Assembly (NCBI GenBank): GCA_003344405.1
Contig: NOWV01000015.1
Location: 434,001-498,000 of the forward strand
Reading direction: 5' to 3'
Origin: Trichoplax sp. H2
Taxonomy: Eukaryota; Placozoa; Uniplacotomia; Trichoplacea
Length of the DNA: 64,000 nucleotides
Shown: positions 49,701-61,100 of the stretch, piece after piece
Numbering within the stretch: position 1 is the stretch's first letter
Layout: each line of letters starts with the position of its first letter
Notes under the pieces: generated by a model
Told to the model about the DNA's origin: nothing
What the model saw: only the letters and a program-made list of their open reading frames with translations
The model's database searches: none
Position numbers and translations under genes: made by a program

Positions 49701-52700
49701 GCTTCTATAATCCCCCAACACAATATACCACCACAAGTAAACTGCGTAAAAACTGTCAATTACTTCATCTTAAAGATATAGCTCTGTTCCAATAATACTT
49801 TAACAAAATCGATATATAGATTTATATGGTAGTACTTTTGGCTAGATCACATCTTCTATTAAAAAAAGATAGGATTATTTCATATCTAAGATCTAGCTAT
49901 GATTGTAGTATCCTCTGAATTTTGAATGAATTTGATATCTAATTTTATTTACACCTATTTTATGACTTAGATTTCCTCATCTATTAAGGAAGAAGGGAAA
50001 ATGTCGGAAAATGAAATACCCCAAGTTACATTCTACTCCGAAACTGAAGAAATATCATCAGACTCTACAGGAGTTATAATAGAGTTTTATTCTGTTGCTG
50101 AAAGTAAGTTTTTACCACGATGAAACGTAAAAGAAATGCACTTTAATCAATCTAATGACGTACGTATACAATAACCTAACAAACAAATTTTATCCAACTA
50201 TGCTTCACTTCTATAGCATTAAAAGAAACTTGTTTCGATGTTAGCCAACCTTTCGCTTACTGCTATCTTGACGTAAATCAAGATTTACTGAAGTTATCAC
50301 AGTCCGATACTGTAACTAAAACTTTACCTATTCAAGTAAGTTATTGTAACAATCAATTTCTTAACAATTCAACTCGTATATCATCCGTTTATGAGATGAT
50401 TGAATATTTTCTGGCAAAGGGAGCTGAAAGTGAACTAAGTTTCGGACCATATCCCCCGCAACAAATTAAAATTACAGCGAAGTTATTTTCGAAACAGGTA
50501 CGATTTTTATATTTAATTTACTCGAAAAAGGCTTACACTTATGCTTTACATAATATTCAAAGGTAGGAACTCTACCATAATGTATAAATAATTAGTTTAC
50601 AATATCATGTTACAGCTACTCTAAACGGTATAAAATTTTAGTGTAATGCACAAAGAAGTAATTGGCATAAATCATGCAGTAGGACTGAAAGAGAATTTAG
50701 TGGACTATGATCATATTATAATAATGTTTATCTATAATAATTTTATTCATAATCGCAAACGGAAAATGCTGCTAAAACTCCTGCTCAGGATACTCAACCA
50801 TCGCCAATAGTATCGTCTTCACCTTCTCAACAACCACAAAGAGATGACGGAAATGACCAAGAAGCTAGACCGTTAAGTTCAGCTAATAGAAGCCACAGTC
50901 GTGAAAGATCGCCTGCGGGAAATAGGAATTTCTTTCCTTCATCCGCTAAACAAGAAAGACCAGTACAATCTCCAGCAAGAAGTGATAGGCTTTCACCTTT
51001 ACCAATAACGCCATATGTTAGATCAAGCATCCAGGTATAGCCAGCGTAGTAGTATCGTTCAGGAATAGTATTTTCCCCTGTGAATTACGGATGTTTGCTA
51101 AATGAATATAATTATAAATGGAAAAATAGATAATGTAGCTAGTTGTAATAATGTAGTGTGTGAGCAAATATTACAAGAATTACGCATATATGTAAATGAT
51201 TCAATTATTGACGATAAGGACCCTACCAAAAAGGAAGTTGACGAATTAAAAGAGCAGCTTAATGCCTTGAAAGATGAATTAAATGATGTAAAGGTTAGCC
51301 TTTGAACAGATTTAGAGATGGATTATTACTCTTTAATTTTAGAAACCAGTTCTTTCTACATTATTTACAAACATTAGAACATTCACTTGGCAGAATCTAT
51401 CTTGATCCAATTAAATCTTACTAATATATGGTTTTATATAAATGATCTTAAATCATTCCTATTCTAGATTTTAAATCTGTATTTACGGTATTAGCGTAAA
51501 GTAACAATATGTCTTGCAATATTTCAGGATGAGAATAAAAAATTACGTCGGAAATTAGCTAATAATCATGATGGCTCCGGCCTTATCGACGAGGACTATG
51601 TAGGTGATGTGCCACATAACGAACTTGTACAAGAATATGGTAAATTGTTAGCGTTAAGTTCAATATTTAACGTCCTGAATATAGCAAAATACAGTAGCTT
51701 GACACTATGTTTACTTAAACAGTTGCATTAAAACAAAAGTATATGGTGGAAGGGATTCAATGTCGTGAATTTCAAGCAAAAGTGCAAGATTTACAAAATA
51801 CATTAATCAAGGTAATATTCGTACATGCTGGTGTTTTAACCTACAAAAATTGGTTAATACCGTCTACAGAATCATAAATCCAACTCAAGGATATTAATTC
51901 ATTCTCTTTTTTCTTGCCTGTTGATAGAAAAATGATAAGGAAAAACATTATATTCTTATGGAAAAATCCTATCAACTTCAGCAGAAAGAATTACAGAAAT
52001 TACAAGTACTTACTACTTAAAATTAAATCTTCTGTACTCTCATTAGTTGATCACTCTATTATTAAACTATACGTACTAGGACAAAGTCAGAATTGTTCAA
52101 AAATGGAAGGATACATGCCGAAATCAGGAAAAGGTAATTGTAGCTACAGTTCCTATCGACAGACATGGATATTTCAGTATTCAGCATGACTCTTCAAGCG
52201 TAATATGAGATAAATCTAGTACTTTTATTAGTGTGATAGATATGTTTGATAGGAAATATTATGTAATAGTAAATTTATTATATACTGCATACGTTGTTCT
52301 ACTTCGTTCTTGTAGTCCCTAAATTTTCATTAAGGCAATTATATGATCATCGACATACTTTATATGCTCTAGTAAAGTAATATAAACATGGATAAATACT
52401 ACAATAGTAATTGAACTTCTATAGGAAATAGAGTAATTAAACTTTGGAACCTTAAACTCTATATACAAGTGCTAACTGAATGAATGTAAATTATAGGACA
52501 CTGTCTCAAACGAATCCGCTAAAAATCTTGCCACACTTTTATTTTACATTTGAGCTCTTTTTTCTGCATAACTATGCGTATTATATATAATAATTTAATT
52601 ATTAGACACTGAATCCTTTTAAATGCCCGAAAAACCTTCACTAACTCGGAATTTGTGCTGAAATCCCTTAATTTATTCGTTCCTAAATTATGTGTTGCAT

Positions 52701-53790
52701 GAAAAGTTCCTGTAAACATCAATCGAATTTGTTACATAAGAATTTAAACTACTATAGCTAGCATATAAAGACATAGATAGTCAGAAAATGTTCTGATACT
52801 ATTTTTACTTTATTCTTGGATAATAGGTTATACGAAAGATGGAACTGATGATTAATGCCGATGAACCTAGTCAAAGTGGTTTGTAATAGGCTTTATTCAT
52901 TTTAGTCTACTTTATTCCACTACAATCTTTTTGAACATTTATTTTAAAGCGAATGTTTTCCATTGACTAGGTTCTAACGAAATTCAAGTACTTCGAATCG
53001 AAAATAGGAAATTATTAATTGCCCTTGAAAAAGAGGTATGCCAGGCTTGAAAATGAAAGAGACCATTAAACTGCATTTTCCCTAATCTTTACTCCCCATA
53101 CGTAAATATGGATTTAAAGGAAAATAACATCTTGCTAAGTGAATTAACATAAATTCTGCTATTCCATACCAACAGAAGGAAAAAAATAACAGCGATTCTA
53201 AATTTAATCAAGAAAGACTAGAACTATATCAAAAGCTCGATCGAGCAGAGGCAAGAAATAAAACACTAGAAGCTCAGGTAATGACGTCATATTTAAAGTT
53301 CTGTCGTTATCGTCAATAGTGCGTTTGTTAAAAGACCTTCTAAATTTGTTATACAGATGATAGAAGATGCACGTCGATGGGCAAAAGAAAAAAGTGACTT
53401 TCAGGTATCTTATATCTAATGCTTAGTCCTTCTATCTTGTCATGACTTGAGCTTAAATTCTCAGCTAAAATTTCATTTTTTTCTCTAATTTTCCCATAGA
53501 TTCGACTAAGCGAAAAAAATGCGGCTGCCTACGCCAAAAATACAGGCCCAACGGAACGAAATCGTAAAGTAATATTTTTCTCTTTCTGATTAATTTACAA
53601 TATGTACCTAAAAATGATGATAAATCTTAATCAGCTCATGATCTATAATATAGAAATGTATTAGATATGAGGACTTTAAAGATTAATAATGTTATATGAA
53701 CTCCAACATTTTCTGTAGAATGGAAAAAAAGCAGTGTCGCCAGCTCCTCGTTCCAGGATTAATCCTAAATTGGATCCTTACGAATTGTAA
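46789..53790 (+). CDS. CCDC33: CCDC33-like protein with C2-type domain and C-terminal coiled coil, ~23 exons
   Basis: CCDC33 is a C2/coiled-coil protein expressed mainly in ciliated and male germ cells in mammals; its molecular role is poorly defined. Exons: 46789-47044, 47220-47382, 47949-48174, 48335-48492, 48577-48689, ~48880-49103, 49226-49330, 49441-49523, 49616-49736, 49971-50103, 50217-50497, 50789-51034, 51165-51293, 51528-51639, 51723-51811, 51929-52005, 52080-52133, 52827-52878, 52971-53035, 53176-53277, 53357-53404, 53500-53568, 53719-53790. Apart from the start of the sixth exon, all join in phase. The N-terminus (DFNIQIQQVQLSDSGNYNV ... AQGDFKIYPRQR) resembles the CCDC33 start. 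A C2-like segment has ARIYCATN, TPFWNEVLVIEE and LLDEYLIPM. A Pro/Ser/Arg-rich linker follows, then about 300 residues of coiled coil to the end (NPKLDPYEL). Some introns here stay open in frame (50338-50400), so alternative splicing is possible. Confidence 0.65.
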
Positions 53791-55174
53791 CTTTGCCAAA
53801 ATATCGAGTTAACTGGCATCGCTACGGGCTCTCTGTCCTTGATCCTGACTTAGAGTTTTTCGAATAGTAATCTTATTGAAGTTCATAGTTTGCGACATCA
53901 ATTATTCGATCTAGGATATTTAACTTGGATCTTTTTAAATGCCGATTTGTACAAAATAGTAATAGATTATCCTAAATCTTCGTTCTAGTTGTAGATCCCT
54001 TCAGATGCAATAGATAATCTATTACACAGTTTTAATGGTAGCGGCCGAGAGTATTTATGAAGAGGAATAGAGTAACGATTTGGACGTGATAAATGTACAT
54101 AATGTAATAGAATGAAATACTGTATATCGCGACCTCTGACAACAAGCTCCATGTCTATATTATCCGTGTTATGTCATCAAATCTAGTAAAGGCAAACTGA
54201 AATTGAGATATTTTTACGTTGCTAGCATATATAGTAAGGCAGTAAAATTATGGTCAAAATAATTTCATAGTTATATAATTATTAATATGGTACGTATCGT
54301 GTAAGCAAACAAAATCCTTCTGCAAATAAATCTGCAAAAATTAATTAATTTCTTGTGCTCAATATAAGGTATGTTTCGATCAAATAGAATAGGATATTGA
54401 TAACAGTATTCTATACTATAGAATTTATTGCTATCGATTACAACAACTCAGAGTATGTAAGCAAGGTCTCAAATGGAGAAATTGGGCTTGTTAAATCTCA
54501 ATAACAAAGACGCTTCTATTACGTAGGATCAAATAATGTTTATTATTGTAAATGCATCTAAATCACCTATGCAAGTAATCGATAAGGTGACTGACACAGT
54601 GCGCTTACATTAAATGTATTGATTCCTTATTTGTATTTCATCATTCTGTAGCAATGTCGATATACTAAGAGAACCATATATCACAGGGTTTGACACAAAG
54701 TTGTTCTTAAAAGCAATGGATAGTTTTGTTGTCATGTTAACACATCAACCATAACATTTATAAAAGTAAACAATATCCACTAGGCATCTCAGAATCCACA
54801 TAATGATATCTATAAACTGGCAAATTATGAAGTGATATATCTTAAAATATACCATAAGGTTAAATTGAAATTAAAACTTTAGAAAAACTTTCCTAAAATT
54901 TAAGAAAGGCTACTTATTACTTTGGCTATTAATTAATGTATGAAGTATCATTTATTTTACCGTAAAATACGTATACATGAATGCATAATATAACGTTAGT
55001 TCAATAAGATGGAGCCAATTAGATAAAAAAAGGAGATATAAACTAATAATATGATACATTAGAGCATGGTCATATACAACCATAAAATAAGATCTGTTAT
55101 ATCTACCATCCAGTATACAATACTGTGATATAATTGGCCATATTATTTATTTACAATCAGTATCTAATGTCCCA
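53791..55174. other. Intergenic between convergent CCDC33-like and Ki-67-like genes
   Basis: AT-rich, holding the two 3' flanks. An AATAAA lies near 54324 on the plus strand. No other feature seen. Confidence 0.4.
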
Positions 55175-58100
55175 TCAATTTAAAGGAACAGACTTATTCG
55201 CCAATCGCCGAGATCGTCGAGATCGTCCTGGTTGGCTGTCTGCACTATCTATATTACTAGATTTACTGTCATTATCCATGGATGATGACTCTTTTGTCGC
55301 AGTCAATAATTTTTTAACTTTCCGGGTTGCCTTAAGAACAGGTTTCCCTTCTTCACTACTGTTGTGGGTAGTATCAGATGTTCTTAAATTATCTTTTTTT
55401 TGCGTACGTCTTGATTTTCGTCCAGTAGTAGAAGCAGGAATTACATCCACAGTTACATTGTCACTACTAGAATCATTAGGAGCTGCAGAACGAGTAGATG
55501 ATCTAGTTTCACGTTTGATTACAGTTGACGATCTTGTTGATGTGCGGTTCTGACGTTCATCTTGACTATCATCACAGCTCTTACTATCCTTTCGACTCTT
55601 GCGTTTTGGCAGCACAAAGGCAGTAACCTTATCTTCTTCTTTTGCGATAGTACTGATGGCATGTGAGGTAACTGTATTTACAGGAGCCTCTTCATTTACT
55701 TCAACTTGTTTATCAACGTCCTTACATAAATTTATTTTTTCATCATTACCAGCATTTGCTTCGTCAGCATTAGTTTCGCTTGCCAATTCACTTATATTTT
55801 CATTTATCTTACGGGCAGAACGACTTCTTTTTGACACTACTTTTTCAGATTGAATGCTTTCCTTACTTGTAGTTTCAGTGGTAGTTTTACATCCTTCTTC
55901 AGTTGCATTTTCATCTTTCCTACGTGCTAAACGAGTCTTTTTTGGCAAAATCTGATCAGATTGGATACTTTTGTTAATTGTTTGTTGCTCAAGAATTTTA
56001 CTTTTTGTACGAGTTGCTCTTGCATTACTCCTTTTAACGGGCTCTGGCTCCTTTTCGACTAACTTTTTCTGTCGTAAATTTCTTGTACTTGTTGGATGAT
56101 CGCTCACGCCTTCTTTAACAGCTTCTCGCTTTGGAGTAAGTTTGGTAGTTTTATTTTCTAACCTTACCTCTAAATCAATTACATTCTTTCCATCAGGTGT
56201 AACTGAGCACTCAGAATCCGCTTTCTTTGTTGATACAATTTTTCGTTTCCTACTAATTCTAGTAGGCTTGCCGTTTTCTACAACTGCTGCTGCCGTATTA
56301 TCAGAATCTAGGGTCATATTTTTATGATTTGCGTCTATAATATTGGTTGAAGATGTATGGTCTACTTCTCCCAAATCATAAATCAAATTAGTTTTATTCT
56401 CTTTGTTAGTATCGCGAATAACCTTTTTACTTTTCCTTCCTTTTGCAACGATATCCGGTGATGACAAATCATTTTTCTTACAACTTGACGTTTCACTTTC
56501 AGATAATTCAGTTATAGGTGTCATCAAAACTACGTTATTCCATAGTTTTTGTTCAACTTGTTCGCTTTTGTAAAGACGTTTCTTAGCCTTATGATTGTTC
56601 TTCTTTAATTTTTTCATTCTTGGTTCTTCAGTAACTGCATCGTTTATTTTACGCTTACCACCAGTGCGTATTAACGTTGAGGTTGAATCTTCACTACTAA
56701 TGACATTATTTGTAATATCAGGGTTAGTTGACTTGACCTTACGTGAACTTGTTCGCCTTGAGTTAGTCGCTTTACTTCTGGTGCTTTTGGGTGCACGCTT
56801 GCATCGCATTGTGGAATTCTTAAGAGTAGTGGCTGTCTCAACGTTCTTTGGTGATGTATTGATTTGCTTACTTTCAGAAAGTACTATTTCATCTCTTTTA
56901 GTGTCAAGGCTAACATGCCCTTTGTGAGTCTCGGTATCTATAAAATCTGCAGTTGTTGATGTTTTAGAAGTCGGACTTGTATTTTCAACCGTATTTTGTT
57001 GATCATGCTCACTAATATAAGTAGAGCTGTTAAATAAATCCGCCAATTCAGTCATAAATTCATTAGTAGTCTCATTGGAGTCTTTAGGTAATTGAAATAG
57101 TTCTTTTAATCCTTTGTAGATAGTTTCTTGTTGACTTGCTGATGTATGTACTCCAGATGGTAATGTAAATAATCGCGGTAATAAACCAACTTCAACACTG
57201 TAACGAGCACTTTTCTTATTACTACGTGGCGTTTTTAAGAGTCTTTTCAACCCTTTCAAGCATTGATCTTTACTCACATCTCCTTTACCTTGCTTAGAAC
57301 GTGGCGTATTTGCTATTTCCTTCAATGCAAACAAAATATTATCCCGTTCAGCTATACTTTGTGCACTCAATTTGGCGCGAGGAGTTTTCAGCAAATATCC
57401 CAAAGATTTCAAGGCTTCATCTTGATTATTCATTTCTTGTTCATTTACCTTAGGGCCGTGTTCGCAAGTCATTTCTGCCATTAATGGCTCGCTAATCGCA
57501 GCAGCATGTTCGCAAATTTCAGAACTTTTATCTGAAATTGGTTCAAGGTGATCTTGTAAGTTGTAGATTGTAATCTCGCCATCGTTTAATGCATCTGCAT
57601 TCACACTATTTATTGACTCATTCTTATCCTGTTGCATAATAGGTACAGTTTCTGTCTCGGGAGAATTAGCTATTTTATGTGAGCTGGGCATCTCAAACAT
57701 TTGTTGAAGACCATCAAAAACTGGTTCAAGTGATGTATTCTTGGCACGTTTGGGTGTTTTAAACCATTGTTCAAGAACAGATAAATATTCATCTGAAAAT
57801 TGACTTTTCAATTTAGGTGTTTTAAGCAGTCTCTGTAATCCATCATATGCGGGTTCTAACGACGGATCCCTCTTACTTTTAGGTGTTTTCAACCATTGCT
57901 TCAAAGCTAGCAAGTTCTCACTACACGAATTATTTTTAAGCCTTGGTGTTGTAAAGATATCTTGTAGACCCTCAATGTTACTTTCTTCGAGAGATACTTT
58001 AGCTGGTGTTTGCATGATATTATTTTCTTCTGAATTGGATACATCCATTGCAGTTATCTCACTAGTAGATATAGTTTTGATATTTCTCTTAGGAGAATTC

Positions 58101-61100
58101 ATGACTTGTAGACCTTCAATGTTACTTTCTTCGAGAGATACTTTAGCTGGTGTTTGCATGATGTTATTTTCTTCTGAATTGGATACATCCATTACAGTTA
58201 TCTCACTAGTAGGTGTAGTTATGATATTTCTCTCAGAAGAATTAATGACCTTTAGTGAGCTAGGTGTCTCAAATAATTGTTGAAGATCATCGAAAACTGG
58301 TTCCAGTGATGTATTTTTGGTACGTTTTGGTGTTTTAAACCATTGTTTAAGAACAGACAAATATTCATCTGAAAATTGATTTTTCAATTTAGGTGTTTTA
58401 AGCAATCTTTGTAATTCATTATATACTGGTTCTAGTGATGGATCCCTCTTACTTTTGGGTGTTTTCAACCACTGTTTTAAAACTAGCAAGTTCTCATCGG
58501 ACGAATTATTTTTAAATCTTGGTGTTTTAAAAAGATCTTGTAGACCGTCGATGTCACCCTGTTCAAACGATACTTTAGCTGGTGTTTGCATTACATAAGA
58601 ATTTTCTTCAAAATTGGATAAATTCATGGAAGTCTCGTTATTAGTGAGTATAGTATTATTATCCATCTCAAGAGAATCAGCAAATTTTACCGGGCTAGGT
58701 GTTCTAAATAATTGCTGAAGGCCGTCAAAAATAGGTTCAAGTGACGTATTTTCAGCACGCTTTGGTGATTTAAACCATTGCTTAACAGTAGATAGATATT
58801 CATCTGAAAACTGGTTTTTGAACTTAGGTGTTTTAAGCAGTCTTTTCAGTCCATCATACATCGGCTCTACTGCAGGATCTCGTTTACTCTTTGGAGTTTT
58901 CAACCATTGCTTTAGTACCTGCAAATTCTCCTTACACAAATTATTGTTTAATTTTGGTGTTTCATTGGGATCTTGCAGACCTTTAATGTAACTTTCGTTG
59001 AGAGACACCTTAGCTGGTGTTTGCATGATATCATTACTTTCTTCTGAATAAGTTGTATCTATTGGAGTTATCACTTTGGTCAGTACAACTTTGCCTTCCA
59101 TTTCGGGAGAATCGGCAATTTTAAGTAAGCTGGGTGTCTCGAATAACTTCTGAAGACCATCAAAAACTGGTTCAAGTGGTGTACATTTTGAGCCTTTTGG
59201 TGTTTTAAACCATTGTTTCAGAACAGATAAACATTCATCTGAAAATTGACTTTTCAATTTAGGTGTTTTAAGCAGTCTTTGTAATTCATCAAATACTGGC
59301 TTTAGCGATGGATCTCTCTTACTTTTAGGTGTTTTCAACCATTGTTTTAGAGTTGATAAGTTCTCATTACGCGAACTATTATTAAATGCTGGTGTTTTAA
59401 AAAGATCTTGTAAACCTTCAATATTGCTTTCTTCGAGAGATACTTTAGCTGGTGTTTGCCTAAGATGAATACTTTCTTCCAAATTAGATGTATCCATTGC
59501 CGTCATCTCACTATCGAGTGTAGTTTTAATTTCTGTCTCTGCAGAGTCAGCGACTTTTAGTGAGCTAGGTGTCTCAAATAATTGTTGGAGACCATCAAAA
59601 ACTGGCTCAAGCGATTTATTTCTGACACTTCTTGGTGTTTTAAACCATTGCTTAAGAGTAGATAAATATTCATCTGAAAATCGGCTTTTCAATTTAGGCG
59701 TTTTCAGCAGTCTTTGTAATCCATCATACACTGGCTCCATTGCGGGATCTCTTTTACTCTTTGGTGTTTTTAACCACTGCTTTAAAACTAATAAATTCTC
59801 ATTACCGGAATTATGCTTCAAGCTTGGCGTCTTAAAGAGATTTTGTAAACCTTCAACATCATTCTCGTTAAAACTTGTTTTCGCTGGCGTTTGCATTTGA
59901 TATGAAGTTTCTTCAGAATTGGATATTTCTAATGAGGTTACCTCATTCATTGGAGAGGCAATATTCTTAGAAAAAATAGGTGTCTGGAATAATTCTCGAA
60001 TTCCATCTACTACGGGTTCCAGCGGAGGATTTTTAGCACCTTTGGGAGTTTTATACCAATGCTTTAATACATGCAAATATTCATCTGAAATTTTTCGGTC
60101 TATCTTAGAGGATTTTAGTAACTTTTGTAAACCATCGTAAGCAGGTTCCATAGTAATATCTCTTTGATTTTTGGGTGTCTTAAGCCATTCTTTTAAAACA
60201 AGCAAATTCTCATCAGAAGATTTACCTCTAAACTTTGGCGTTTTAAAGAGATTTTGCAATCCTTCCAAATCATAATCTGAAGGCAAAGTTTTAACAGGAG
60301 TTTGATTATAAATCGAATTCCTTAGTAGATTATTAGACTTTATTGCTTCACTTGTTGTTTGCACTTTGCTTTCATTAACAGCAATTGTTGTCTTGTCAGC
60401 ATTATCTAATTGCTCAGTAATGGCTTGATCATTATTATTAATAGGAACTGATTCCTGTAACGAATCAACGCTAGCTGATTCATATTCTGATCCATTTTGA
60501 TACTTGTCTTGATTAATGGAATTTACCGATGATGACCTAAAACTGCTTCTTTTAGCTGTATTAGCTCTAAATGTTCCTGCTATTAAGTTATCATCACCAC
60601 GTCTACCACCTATGGTGGGTATCCAATGATTACTATCACGCCTTGGTTTAATAAGTGGCTGATCACTATCAACAGTAGTAAACTGGCATTCTTTCTTATT
60701 GAGATTGCTAATACTGCCTAATTGCAAATCGTCTTGAACAGAGACTATGTCCCCTTGAACTTTCGTAGGTATATCAACTATTAAAAAAGATACATTTCCA
60801 GCATTAGACTTTATTTTATTTGTCCATCGAATTATATATTATACATCTAAAGTAGCTCTGTACTATTTCTATCGTTTATGTGAATAGCCTTACCTCTTTC
60901 TTGATTTTGGGACTGAGATGTATTGCCTTCATATTCATCTTCATTCGTATCATGAACGCTGCTCAGATTTGATTGATTAATGGACCTTGCTTCAATAATA
61001 AGGCCATTTGGTGTTACGAAAGTTGGAGTTGACATTAATAAATTGATTGGATTTTGTTGCGCTTTACCAATCTCATATGCTGGAGTCATGCATTGTTGCT

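Noticed and set aside
55134-60140. Plus-strand frames up to 139 codons over the Ki-67-like gene
   Set aside because: Antisense shadows of the low-stop repetitive coding sequence on the minus strand.
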